44,148 nt of DNA. Origin: Candidatus Poribacteria bacterium (GTDB taxonomy: Bacteria; Poribacteria; WGA-4E; JAJDTR01). Both the position numbers and the translations under genes were made by a program. The notes beneath the pieces are model-generated. The model saw nothing but the letters and a program-made list of their open reading frames with translations, searched no databases and had not been told where the DNA came from. Positions within the stretch are counted from its first letter, which is position 1, and every line of letters begins with the position of its first letter. Shown here piece after piece: positions 7,855 through 16,364 of this stretch. The DNA is taken from positions 1 to 44,148 of the forward strand of contig JAPPIK010000049.1 of the NCBI GenBank assembly GCA_028820655.1, in the 5' to 3' direction.

Positions 7855-8826
7855 ATGCCATTCAAAACCGGACGCACCTTCGCGGCAGCGGTTGTCATGT
7901 GCCTGATAATGCAGACGTTAATTGCGGGGTTCGGGCACGCCGCGCTAAAAGCGAAGATTGCGTTCACCTCGATTAGAGACGGGAATTCTGACATATATGT
8001 CATGGACAGCGGCGGCGGAAACCGGGAAAGGTTAACAATCAATCCGACGGACGACGTTGATCCGGCGTGGTCGCCGGACGGAACGAAGATCGCGTTTGTG
8101 TCCAATCGAAACGGCGGCTTTATCCAAGTCTACGTCATGCACGCCGACGGAACGCTCTTGAATAGACTGACAGATGGACTCTGGGCGAGTGATCCGGACT
8201 GGTCTCCCGACGGGGATAAGATTGCATTCACTTCCAGGAATGCGGCGGGAAGAGCGCATATCGCCGTGATGGATGCCGACGGGCACAATGTCTTCAAGCT
8301 AAGCGACGGGCGGAATCCATCCTGGTCCCCCGACGGTCGGAGGCTCGCATTCGAGTTCTGGGATGGATTGAATGACAATCAGATTTACACCATAGATGCC
8401 AACGGACAAGGATTCAAGAGATTGACCGCCGATTTGGGGGACAAGAACGGTCCGGCGTGGTCGCCCGACGGTCGGCGGATTGCATACGTGTCTTGGGAGG
8501 ATGGATTTCTTCAAATCCATGTCGTGGACAGCGAGGGCAAAGATCACCAAAGACTTACGCGCAATCGAGCGTATAACATGTCGCCCACGTGGTCTCCGGA
8601 TGGACAAGCGATCGCATACGTGTCAGCCAAGGGTTTGGATATGGGGGACAGACGAGCGATTCACTTGATGACCGCCGACGGCGAATATCTTGAGCAACTC
8701 GGCGATATTCGCGACGGGCATGATATTCAACCGGACTTCGGTCCTATGGAACTCGGCGTGTTGCCCTCCTCCGACAAGATCGCAATTTGGGGCGAGATCA
8801 AAGCCTCGATCACCTTCCGCCGGTAA
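7855..8826 (+). CDS. P6: secreted TolB-like propeller, A/B hybrid
   Basis: 323 residues; ATG 7855 (MPFKTGR) after AAGGGGAAACG. The signal peptide contains a cysteine (VVMCLIMQ) but there is no lipobox at the mature end (GFGHAALKAKIAF). Blades 1-3 resemble type B (SNRNGGFIQVYVM, DPDWSPDG), whereas blade 6 resembles type A (AIHLMTADGEYLEQL). The tail keeps WGEIK but the invariant tryptophan of PDW is lost (PDFGPMELG). This mixture suggests descent from recombination between the two subfamilies. Confidence 0.9.
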   Translation: MPFKTGRTFAAAVVMCLIMQTLIAGFGHAALKAKIAFTSIRDGNSDIYVMDSGGGNRERLTINPTDDVDPAWSPDGTKIAFVSNRNGGFIQVYVMHADGTLLNRLTDGLWASDPDWSPDGDKIAFTSRNAAGRAHIAVMDADGHNVFKLSDGRNPSWSPDGRRLAFEFWDGLNDNQIYTIDANGQGFKRLTADLGDKNGPAWSPDGRRIAYVSWEDGFLQIHVVDSEGKDHQRLTRNRAYNMSPTWSPDGQAIAYVSAKGLDMGDRRAIHLMTADGEYLEQLGDIRDGHDIQPDFGPMELGVLPSSDKIAIWGEIKASITFRR

Positions 8827-8861
8827 TCTACATTCCCGATCCGGCGAAATCTTACGCTTCC

Positions 8862-8883
8862 CGCCTTCCGAGACCGGAAGGCG
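8862..8883. repeat. Perfect 9-bp hairpin upstream of P7
   Basis: CGCCTTCCG-AGAC-CGGAAGGCG lies in the 90-bp gap between P6 and P7, ending 33 bp before the P7 start. It could be a terminator without a T-run or a leader structure. Confidence 0.5.
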
Positions 8884-8916
8884 CTGCTTGCGGGGTCTGC
8901 GAAAGGAGTCCGACAA

Positions 8917-9894
8917 GTGAATTCCCGCCAATCGAAACGGACCTCCCCACGCCGAATTATCGCCGTCTCGCTGTTCGCTGCGAGTGTGCTAACCGCACTC
9001 AACGCATTCAGTGAGGGCGGTAAGATCGCCTTCACCTCAAATCGAGACGGGAAACAAGCCATCTATATTATGAACAGCGACGGCGGAAACCCCGTCAGAC
9101 TTTCGAGCGGCAGCCACCCGTCTTGGTCGCCGGATGGAAAGAGGATCGCGTTCTCCTTTGGGCTTAACCGTTTCCGCGGCGATATTAGCGATATTTTGGT
9201 TATGAATGCCGACGGCAAGAATCGTGTGAATCTCACGAAGGGCAGACACAAAGGGAATAGAGCGCCTGACTGGTCGCCGGATGGAGAGAAGATTGCCTTT
9301 ATGTCCAATCGCAGCGGACAGACCAACATCTACGTGATGGACGCGGACGGAAAGCATACGGTGAATCTCACGCCGGGCTTTGAATTCGCCCACAGCCCCG
9401 ACTGGTCGCCGGACGGTAAGCGAATAGTCTTCGGGGCGGACGGAGACATTTTCGTGATGAATGCCAGAGGCGCAGATCGCATGAACCTTACCCAAAATCC
9501 CCGTGCCTCTGACCTTACGCCGAGTTGGTCTCCGGACGGGAGGAAGATTGCTTATTCGGCATCGCCCAAACCCGGTCTCTGGTTCGCGCCTTACAACATC
9601 TACGTAATGAACGCGGACGGCACTCACCCGGTAATGCTGACCGAAGAGCGTCGGTGGGCGTACGAGTACACTCCGAGTTGGTCCAACGACGGGACGAGAA
9701 TCGTCTATGACAGACAGGAACCCGACGGCACTTCCGATGTCTATGCGATTAATGCGGACGGCAGCGGCGCCGCCAACCTCACTCGGACGCCGCGCGTTAG
9801 CGATCATTCGGCTTCGTGGCGCCCTTCCGGGTTGTCCGTGCCGCGGACAGCACGATTGGTAACCAGTTGGTGTGAACTGAAAGGCGCCCGGTAA
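8917..9894 (+). CDS. P7: diverged secreted TolB-like propeller
   Basis: 325 residues. Starts at GTG 8917 after AAAGGAG; no family-like ATG is available. The N-terminus (MNSRQSKRTSPRR, then IIAVSLFAASVLTALNAFS) is a signal peptide unrelated to the MSFKAGR type shared by the others. The blades have unusual features: MNSDGGN or MNADGKN in place of MDxDG, and V-N-L-T or M-N-L-T in place of R-L-T. The tail ends VTSWCELKGAR, aligned with VTTWGEIK but with a cysteine in place of the glycine. It lacks the shared leader. It is probably the most ancient member of the array or an import from another locus. Confidence 0.9.
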   Translation: MNSRQSKRTSPRRIIAVSLFAASVLTALNAFSEGGKIAFTSNRDGKQAIYIMNSDGGNPVRLSSGSHPSWSPDGKRIAFSFGLNRFRGDISDILVMNADGKNRVNLTKGRHKGNRAPDWSPDGEKIAFMSNRSGQTNIYVMDADGKHTVNLTPGFEFAHSPDWSPDGKRIVFGADGDIFVMNARGADRMNLTQNPRASDLTPSWSPDGRKIAYSASPKPGLWFAPYNIYVMNADGTHPVMLTEERRWAYEYTPSWSNDGTRIVYDRQEPDGTSDVYAINADGSGAANLTRTPRVSDHSASWRPSGLSVPRTARLVTSWCELKGAR

Positions 9895-9901
9895 TCACCT
9901 C

Positions 9902-9933
9902 GAAACCGCGTTTATTCCTGAAAACGTGGTTTC
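9902..9933. terminator. Imperfect terminator-like hairpin after P7
   Basis: GAAACC (9902-9907) and GGTTTC (9928-9933) close an imperfect stem that begins 7 bp after the P7 stop and belongs to the same family as 6517-6546. Confidence 0.5.
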
Positions 9934-9975
9934 CAGCGATTTGAAACCCGGTTTACCGGCGGCGAAGGAGGAAAA

Positions 9976-10944
9976 ATGTCATTCAAAGCGGGACGATTAT
10001 TGGCGACTGCGCTTGTCGTCTCCCTTTTGATCCAGATGCACATTGCGGCGAACGGTCACACCGCCGCCAGGACCAAGATCGTCTTTACCTCCATGCGAGA
10101 CGGAAACGGTGAAATATATGTCATGGATCGCGGCGGAAGAAACCAGAAAAGAGTAACGGTAAATCGGGTAATAGACCGGCATCCGACATGGTCTCCCGAC
10201 GGGAAGAAGATTGCGTTTGTCTCCAACAGAAACAAGGGTTACCTTCAAATCTGGGTGATGGACGCCGATGGGTGGAATCCGTTCAGACTAACAAACGGGT
10301 TGCTGGACATACAACCGGACTGGTCACCCGATGGGAAGAAGATTGCGTTCGCCGCCGTTCTTCATCCAAAAGACCTTGATAATTCGCCGCACGTGATTTT
10401 TGTGATGGATGCGGATGGAACAAACGAGCGGCAACTGATAGGGGAGTCCGGCTCTTCACCGTCGTGGTCGCCCGACAGCAAGAGAATAGCGTTTGTTTCT
10501 GGTAGAGATAGTAACATCAATCAGATCTACGTCGTGGATGCCGATGGAGGACATCAGAGGCGAATAACGGATGACTTGGTGGACAAACTTACGCCATCAT
10601 GGTCGCCCGACGGTAAGCGCATCGCCTATTCGAGCGGGAATGGGATTTACGTGATGGACAGTGACGGGAAGAATCAGAGAAAACTCACGAACGGTATGGG
10701 GGATGAACATCCTACATGGTCACCGGACGGCGACGCCATAGCATTTCAGTCATTCAGGGATGGTGGGGCCGGGATTTACACGATAGATATAAAAAGGAGA
10801 ATCATCCACACGCTCGTCCCGGCTCCGGGGCTAAGAGGTGTTGAACCCGATTGGTTTTATCCGGGGCAGCTAGCGGTAGATCGGACAGGGAATCATATCA
10901 CAATTTGGGGGCGGTTGAAGGAAATCGCGCGAGGGCTCCGGTGA
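9976..10944 (+). CDS. P8: secreted six-bladed TolB-like propeller, type B
   Basis: 322 residues; ATG 9976 (MSFKAGR) follows GAAGGAGGAAAA. Signal peptide to about NGHTAA. Blade 3 has its own loop (VLHPKDLDNSPHVI), and blade 5 uses [20 protein letters not shown] rather than the WSHDG form, so it is an early-branching type B. Blade 6 is short (RDGGAGIYTIDIKRR). The tail, LAVDRTGNHITIWGRLK, has lost the SPEG motif. A repeat-filled gap of 1008 bp follows. Confidence 0.92.
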   Translation: MSFKAGRLLATALVVSLLIQMHIAANGHTAARTKIVFTSMRDGNGEIYVMDRGGRNQKRVTVNRVIDRHPTWSPDGKKIAFVSNRNKGYLQIWVMDADGWNPFRLTNGLLDIQPDWSPDGKKIAFAAVLHPKDLDNSPHVIFVMDADGTNERQLIGESGSSPSWSPDSKRIAFVSGRDSNINQIYVVDADGGHQRRITDDLVDKLTPSWSPDGKRIAYSSGNGIYVMDSDGKNQRKLTNGMGDEHPTWSPDGDAIAFQSFRDGGAGIYTIDIKRRIIHTLVPAPGLRGVEPDWFYPGQLAVDRTGNHITIWGRLKEIARGLR

Positions 10945-11074
10945 GGTGTGAGTGGACCGGGCGGTAGGAGAGACCTCGGTGATTCGGGGAATGCCGATTC
11001 CGTGCTTTGTGACAGTGAAATTCAGTCAATCATGTGCGTGTCCCTTGGGAGTGCGTCGGAACAGTAATCGCGAT

Positions 11075-11356
11075 CCGCAAACTAACAGTTTGCGGTACAG
11101 ATTTGGAGGCTGAAGGATATCGTGGGGAGTGTGCGGTGAGGTATATGCGGAGCGGGCGGTGGTTATCATTGTCTGAACTGTGATTTATGTGATTATGGGA
11201 TTACCTTGATAGTAGGCGTTGAGTTGCCGGTGATGAGCGGAATATTCCGCATCTTGAAGCCGCTAGGATTTTGGGGAGAGATCTAGTCTTTAAGAAAAAT
11301 GATCTTTATCGGTCACTTGAACGATTATTTAGGGCTATGGAAGGCGAATGGCGGGG
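11075..11356. repeat. Hairpin repeat plus ~190-bp decayed intergenic repeat (copy a)
   Basis: Stem CGCAAACT-AAC-AGTTTGCG at 11076-11094. From about 11166 to 11356 lies the first copy of a ~190-bp repeat beginning CATTGTCTGAACTGTGATT and ending GGAAGGCGAATGGCGGG. Other copies are at 21087-21276, 23717-23910, 25056-25248 and 38976-39171, with a partial at 26042-26096. Short open stretches differ in frame between copies, so it is not coding now. Positions 10945-11074 show nothing else recognisable. Confidence 0.7.
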
Positions 11357-11360
11357 GATC

Positions 11361-11980
11361 GGAGAGGATTGATTAGTTTCTGTCTGAATCACGGATGACA
11401 CGGATTAACGGATTTCACGGATTAGGTCTCGCCAAGTGAGACGCCTCGTAGAGTCGGGCTGGAAGCCCGACCTACGGAAGTTGTGGGCCAAGTTAAGGAA
11501 GTCGCGACCTGGAGATGGCTCCTACCAGCAGTCGGATTGAGTAAGGCGGTTTTCGGCGCACGGGGATTCCCATGGGAACTTTATCGCGGGCACTAACCGC
11601 TCGCTTGATCACCTACCGGTGCCGTTGAAGCGCGATTTTTCGATCCGCAAACTAACAGTTTGCGGTACAAATTTGGAGGTTGAAGGATATGGCGCGAAGT
11701 CGCCGCTAGATGCTGGCGGAGAGGGCGGTAGGAGTCGATGATTCGAGGGTTGCCTGTTTCTCGCGTCCCATATGAAACTGCGCGGGGCAAGGGGATTTCT
11801 ATCGCACGGGATTTACTATCGCCCTCACTATTCGTTCGGTTGATTCTATTCGGTCGCTTGATTCCCGCCTACCAACTCTAGGTGGGAACCCTATTGCGTT
11901 TCTAAATATTTGTAAGCAGAAATCCGGGTTAACCATGACGAAGGAGGAAACAATGTCATTCAGAATCGGACGCACCTTCT
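11361..11980. repeat. ~620-bp segmental duplication, copy 1 (with 12952-13571)
   Basis: This segment is nearly identical to 12952-13571 (offset 1591 bp) and covers the whole region upstream of P9 plus its first ~28 nt. It contains the ACGGATT tandem motif (11387-11425), hairpin GTCGGGCT-GGA-AGCCCGAC-CTAC (11453-11475), stem CGCAAACT-AAC-AGTTTGCG (11646-11664) and a ~115-bp element (11771-11885) also found before P12 and P14. The copies diverge at the signal-peptide core. Confidence 0.9.
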
Positions 11981-12933
11981 CGGCTGCGCTTGTCATGTCT
12001 CTTTTGATACAGATACAAATTGCGGAAAACGGTTACGCCGGACCCAGAACCAAAATCGCCTTCACCTCTACCAGAGGCGGCGATCCCGACATTTATGTGA
12101 TGGATGCCGATGGTAGGAACCCAAGGAAAGTGACAACGCACGACGAGGAGGACGGCAATCCAACTTGGTCGCCGGACGGGAGGCAGATTGCCTTTGAATC
12201 CAATCGAAACGGGGGCAACATTCAGATCTGGGTGATTGACGCCGACGGTAAAAACCCGGTTAGGCTGACGGATGGCGTGTGGGACCGACATCCGTCTTGG
12301 TCGCCCGACGGGAAGAAGATCGCCTACGATGTCCTTCTTAATCCGTGGGACGCGGACAAATGGAACCGTACCATTTATGTGATGGATTCGGATGGAGGAA
12401 ACAGCAGGAAACTGATCAAGGAACCGGCGTATGACACGCATCCGTCTTGGTCGCCTAACAGCAAAAAAATTGCGTTTTCATCCAGTATGGAAGACGGAGG
12501 CGTCGAGATTTACGTGATGCAAGCCAACGGGCGAAACCAGAAGCGGTTAACGTATAATTTCGGAGACAATCGTTACCCAACGTGGTCGCCGGACGGAAAG
12601 CGAATTGCATTTGTCCATGACTCCCAAATCTATGTGATGGATAGCAACGGTGAGAACCAAAGAAAAATTACGGAGAAGAGGTGGAACAGATATCCCACGT
12701 GGTCGCCGGACAGCGGGACGATTGCTTTTGAATCTTGGGAAAAGCACGGCGCCGAACATGGAATCTTTTCAATAAACGTGCGCAGCGGCGCGCTCAGGCA
12801 GATCAGCGAGGTTCACAAGGTGGGGGATTTCCAACCGGATTGGTTCAATTCTGCAGGACTCTCGGTTTTGACGGGGGGCAACCGTGTCACGATGTGGGGC
12901 AGGTTGAAGGATGTCGCGTCCAGCCTTCGATGA
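11953..12933 (+). CDS. P9: secreted six-bladed TolB-like propeller, type B
   Basis: 326 residues from ATG 11953 (MSFRIGRTFSAAL). The ATG at 11935 lies upstream of the AAGGAGG and is disfavoured. Signal peptide to NGYAG. Blade 3 has the loop [21 protein letters not shown], a feature shared only with P17 and P27. Blade 4 has the turn WSPNS, and blade 5 is short (FVHDSQIYVMDSNGEN). The tail reads LSVLTGGNRVTMWGRLK, with LTGG for SPEG. The start of the gene and its entire upstream region recur in front of P10, although the mature proteins belong to different subfamilies. Confidence 0.92.
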   Translation: MSFRIGRTFSAALVMSLLIQIQIAENGYAGPRTKIAFTSTRGGDPDIYVMDADGRNPRKVTTHDEEDGNPTWSPDGRQIAFESNRNGGNIQIWVIDADGKNPVRLTDGVWDRHPSWSPDGKKIAYDVLLNPWDADKWNRTIYVMDSDGGNSRKLIKEPAYDTHPSWSPNSKKIAFSSSMEDGGVEIYVMQANGRNQKRLTYNFGDNRYPTWSPDGKRIAFVHDSQIYVMDSNGENQRKITEKRWNRYPTWSPDSGTIAFESWEKHGAEHGIFSINVRSGALRQISEVHKVGDFQPDWFNSAGLSVLTGGNRVTMWGRLKDVASSLR

Positions 12934-12951
12934 GCTATGCGCATGGCGGGC

Positions 12952-13571
12952 GGAGAGGATTGACTAGTTTCTGTCTGAATCACGGATGACACGGATTAAC
13001 GGATTTCACGGATTAGGTCTCGCCAAGTGAGACGCCTCGTAGAGTCGGGCTGGAAGCCCGACCTACGGAAGTTGTGGGCCAAGTTAAGGAAGTCGCGACC
13101 TGGAGATGGCTCCTACCAGCAGTCGGATTGAGTAAGGCGGTTTTCGGCGCACGGGGATTCCCATGGGAACTTTATCGCGGGCACTAACCGCTCGCTTGAT
13201 CACCTACCGGTGCCGTTGAAGCGCGATTTTTCGATCCGCAAACTAACAGTTTGCGGTACAAATTTGGAGGTTGAAGGATATGGCGCGAAGTCGCCGCTAG
13301 ATGCTGGCGGAGAGGGCGGTAGGAGTCGATGATTCGAGGGTTGCCTGTTTCTCGCGTCCCATATGAAACTGCGCGGGGCAAGGGGATTTCTATCGCACGG
13401 GATTTACTATCGCCCTCACTATTCGTTCGGTTGATTCTATTCGGTCGCTTGATTCCCGCCTACCAACTCTAGGTGGGAACCCTATTGCGTTTCTAAATAT
13501 TTGTAAGCAGAAATCCGGGTTAACCATGGCAAAGGAGGAAACAATGTCATTCAGAATCGGACGCACCTTCG
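12952..13571. repeat. ~620-bp segmental duplication, copy 2
   Basis: Copy of 11361-11980, differing by only a few bases where I compared them (for example GATTAG and GACTAG near the left edge). It occupies the whole 610-bp gap between P9 and P10 and runs into P10. It includes hairpins at 13044-13066 and 13237-13255 and the ~115-bp element at 13362-13476. Confidence 0.9.
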
Positions 13572-14512
13572 CGGCGGCGCTTGTCGTCTCCCTGTTATTC
13601 CAGTGGCAAATTGCACAGAATGGCTACGCTTCCCGCGGCACGAAGATAGCCTTCACGTCTACCAGAGATGATGGACTCGGTGAAATCTACGTTATGGATG
13701 CCGACGGCGGCAATCAGGTGAGACTGACGAAATATCCGGCAGACGACCGAGATCCGTCGTGGTCTCCCGACGGCAAAAGGATCGCGTTTGTGTCCAATAG
13801 AGATCATGGATATGACCGCATCTACGTCATGGATTCCGACGGAGGGAATGTGACGAGACTGACAAAGGATTCGATAAATCGGTATCCGGCGTGGTCGCCT
13901 GACGGAGGAAAGATTGCGTTCAATCGCAATTCTCAGATTTGTGTCATGGGCCCCGATGGGAAGAACTTGGTGCAGCTAACGCATATAGGATACAACCGTC
14001 AGCCGGCGTGGTCGCCCGACGGGAGAAGAATTGCCTTCGTATCCTCCAGGGATGGCGGCGGCTCCGAAATCTATATCATGGATGAGAACGGCGGCGATCA
14101 GGTTAGACGCACGGGAAATAAAGCGGACAAGAGTATGCCTTCGTGGTCGCCCGACGGTCAATGGATTGCGTATGCATCTCGTCACATAGACGCGCTTTCT
14201 CAAATCTATCTCGTGAGAGCCGACGATGTCCCGCGAAAAGAGAGACTAACGCGCAGAGAACCGCAAAAATACAATCCTACATGGTCCCCGGACGGAAAGA
14301 CGATTGCGTACACGTCGACTGCCCCCTTCGAGAATAGGAGGATTCACCTGATGACCGACAAGGGGATTTACCTTAGACAATTCCGTGAGTTCGGCGGCGG
14401 CTCGGATACCCATCCCGATTGGTTTGACCCGAGGGCATGGTCGGTGTCACCAGCCGCGTCCTTCGTCTCCACTTGGGGGGAGATTAAACACAAAGCATCG
14501 ACTCGAAGGTGA
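13544..14512 (+). CDS. P10: secreted six-bladed TolB-like propeller, type A
   Basis: 322 residues from ATG 13544 (MSFRIGRTFAAAL). The signal-peptide start is the same as in P9, but the body is type A: the junction lies about 28 nt into the gene. Blade 1 has an extended turn (TRDDGLGEIYVMD). Blade 3 has QICVMGPDG with a lone cysteine and Gly for Asp. Blade 5 has lost the D-x-D-G loop (RADDVPRKERLT). Tail SPAASFVSTWGEIKHK. The last 124 codons, the 51-nt spacer and the start of the next gene are duplicated at 15993-16706. Confidence 0.92.
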   Translation: MSFRIGRTFAAALVVSLLFQWQIAQNGYASRGTKIAFTSTRDDGLGEIYVMDADGGNQVRLTKYPADDRDPSWSPDGKRIAFVSNRDHGYDRIYVMDSDGGNVTRLTKDSINRYPAWSPDGGKIAFNRNSQICVMGPDGKNLVQLTHIGYNRQPAWSPDGRRIAFVSSRDGGGSEIYIMDENGGDQVRRTGNKADKSMPSWSPDGQWIAYASRHIDALSQIYLVRADDVPRKERLTRREPQKYNPTWSPDGKTIAYTSTAPFENRRIHLMTDKGIYLRQFREFGGGSDTHPDWFDPRAWSVSPAASFVSTWGEIKHKASTRR

Positions 14513-14854
14513 TGCGCGCGGCGTGCTTGATATATCCGCTTATCCGGGTTCAAGGAGGAAATGATGTCATTGAAAAACAGGCGATTCCTTACGGCGGCGC
14601 TTGTCGTCTCCCTGTATTCTCAGATCCAAATTGCAGGGCACGGTCAACCCGCGCTCGGAGTCAAGATAGCCTACGCCTGCTGGAGAGGCGACAATCTCGA
14701 AATCTGCGTTATGGATGGAGACGGAGGCAATCAGATAAGGTTAACGGAGGACCCGGCGTATGACAGCGAACCGTCGTGGTCTCCCGACGGGGGGAGGATT
14801 GCGTTTAGCAGAGATCACCATATCCACGTTATGGATTCCGATGGACGGAATTTG
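14141..14854. repeat. 714-bp direct repeat, copy 1 (with 15993-16706)
   Basis: Offset 1852 bp. It covers the end of P10, the spacer and the first 97 codons of the following gene. The encoded proteins are identical across both copies. The two copies flank 1138 bp of different DNA (14855-15992). Confidence 0.9.
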
Positions 14855-14914
14855 TTGAAACTAACGGCTGGTTCGGAACCGACGTGGCCTCCTGAAGGGG
14901 CAAGAATTGCGTAA
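14564..14914 (+). pseudogene. Truncated propeller gene, partial duplicate of P11
   Basis: Start chosen at the second of two adjacent ATGs (14564, MSLKNRR), which has the normal spacing from AAGGAGG. The first 97 codons equal P11. The frame then continues for 20 codons of different propeller sequence (LLKLTAGSEPTWPPEGARIA) and stops. The signal peptide, blade 1 with its cysteine pair, and blade 2 remain; four blades and the tail are missing. The turn before the break is WPPEG, again a variant of WSPDG as in the other broken gene at 5053. A stable folded product is unlikely. Confidence 0.85.
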
Positions 14915-15157
14915 TCTACAACCGGGATTGGCACGATTTCTAACCTACCGATTCTAGGTAACGCTTTTGGGTAAATTCGGAAACGATGCGTGCCAGAATC
15001 GACTCTCTTAAGATTCTGACCATCCCCCGAATGAAGCCTACGAAGGCTCGATGCGAACAGCGAAAACTTACGCAGACGGTTGAAAGGGGAATAAAGAACA
15101 ATTATGGCGATAGGACGTTTTGCCTTTCGCTATGCGAACACAACAAAGCCACAGAAT

Positions 15158-15415
15158 TCAAGAAATACTCCGATAAGTAACTCTTTCCAACAATTTCTTT
15201 ATTTCCTTTGCCTTGGTTTCAATCACAAAGAAAGAATTTTTCTGACCATAATGATGTGCCAACTGCTTTCGCGCCTCTACGGAATCATTAGCAGTGCCTG
15301 GAAGTTTCCCATTCTTTACTAGGAATTCCCGATGTTCATTGTCAAGTTGAAATGTAGAACAATAGTCAAGTAGGGTCTCAACAGCTTTTATGGCTTGATT
15401 TCTATTGGTCATCAT
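15158..15415 (-). CDS. Small hypothetical protein downstream of a membrane-protein gene
   Basis: 85 residues from ATG at 15415; an AAAGGA stretch lies six bases upstream. The frame is also open further upstream (to 15439), but that part overlaps the preceding gene. The protein looks soluble and helical: NQAIKAVETLLDYC near the start, VEARKQLAHHYG in the middle and TKAKEIKKLLERV near the end. I do not recognise a family. It overlaps the end of the neighbouring gene (15402-15659) by 14 nt, so the two are probably translationally coupled. The pair could be an accessory or conflict module inserted in the array. No terminator is evident below 15158. Confidence 0.6.
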   Translation of the reverse strand: MMTNRNQAIKAVETLLDYCSTFQLDNEHREFLVKNGKLPGTANDSVEARKQLAHHYGQKNSFFVIETKAKEIKKLLERVTYRSIS

Positions 15416-15659
15416 TATCATCCTTTCTAAGCAAGGCAATCACTGTGTTGATGCTGGTAGAAAGTTCCAGATATACTTCGTTAATGTGCCTTCTCAAGTC
15501 TTCATCAACCTGGTCTAACGACCGCTCGAGATCTTTTTTAGTCACAACCCTGTTGCCCCAAGTCAAACCTAATGCAAGAATACCAAACGCACCGCCAATT
15601 ACTCCCAAAACCTCTGTCCATTCCATACGAAGATATTTCCAATCAATTCGTTCGGGCAA
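15402..15659 (-). CDS. Small membrane protein with coiled coil
   Basis: 85 residues if started at TTG 15659; an ATG at 15626 would give 74. Neither has an ideal ribosome-binding site, so the start is uncertain. A single transmembrane segment (VLGVIGGAFGILALGLTWG, about residues 17-35) is followed by a charged helix likely to form a coiled coil (KKDLERSLDQVDEDLRRHINEVYLELSTSINTV in two stretches, about 41-75) and an acidic end (KDDNDDQ). I recognise no family. It leads the minus-strand pair, with a promoter-like site and an inverted repeat upstream. A holin-like or toxin-like role is possible but unsupported. Confidence 0.6.
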   Translation of the reverse strand: MPERIDWKYLRMEWTEVLGVIGGAFGILALGLTWGNRVVTKKDLERSLDQVDEDLRRHINEVYLELSTSINTVIALLRKDDNDDQ

Positions 15660-15753
15660 ATTCCCTTATTGTGATAAAATTGAGTTCAACATTGACCCTA
15701 TTACTAGCCAGAGTAAGATGGATCAAACGTGTCTGACTTATTTTCTGATGTCG

Positions 15754-15836
15754 GTTCATGTTTCAAATCAGAATTAAATTAGTCACGGGTTTTTGAAACA
15801 TGAACGGAGTGTAAGACAATTCTGTTTACCTGTCAA
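15754..15836 (-). promoter_or_regulatory. Promoter and 14-bp inverted repeat of the minus-strand pair
   Basis: On the minus strand, TTGACA (15836-15831) and TACACT (15813-15808) are 17 bp apart. The inverted repeat GTTCATGTTTCAAA starts at 15805, directly below the -10, with its complement at 15767-15754. Its position at the expected transcription start suggests an operator or a 5-prime stem-loop. About 140 nt of leader follow before the first gene. Confidence 0.55.
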
Positions 15837-15992
15837 GTTTTTTCACTTGGTAATATTGCAACCCTAATAATGGGAAAAACACTCAACTACCTCTTACCTA
15901 AATAATATGTCGCGGACGTCCCGAGTTTCTATTTGCCGGCGTTTGATGATATTACGACAAGTTACGATCTGCTAATCGCCAGAAATAATCCA

Positions 15993-16364
15993 TCGTGGTC
16001 GCCCGACGGTCAATGGATTGCGTATGCATCTCGTCACATAGACGCGCTTTCTCAAATCTATCTCGTGAGAGCCGACGATGTCCCGCGAAAAGAGAGACTA
16101 ACGCGCAGAGAACCGCAAAAATACAATCCTACATGGTCCCCGGACGGAAAGACGATTGCGTACACGTCGACTGCCCCCTTCGAGAATAGGAGGATTCACC
16201 TGATGACCGACAAGGGGATTTACCTTAGACAATTCCGTGAGTTCGGCGGCGGCTCGGATACCCATCCCGATTGGTTTGACCCGAGGGCATGGTCGGTGTC
16301 ACCAGCCGCGTCCTTCGTCTCCACTTGGGGGGAGATTAAACACAAAGCATCGACTCGAAGGTGA
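15993..16364 (+). pseudogene. C-terminal duplicate of P10
   Basis: Encodes the last two blades and tail of P10, from [15 protein letters not shown] to WGEIKHKASTRR, identical to P10. The open frame extends upstream to about 15933 through unrelated residues with no ribosome-binding site or signal peptide. It is followed by the 51-nt spacer and P11. Confidence 0.88.

Noticed and set aside
15644-15759. 38-codon minus-strand leader ORF (MNRHQKIS...) between the inverted repeat and the membrane-protein gene
   Set aside because: Its start lies within the inverted-repeat arm and there is no ribosome-binding site. It was noted but cannot be supported.
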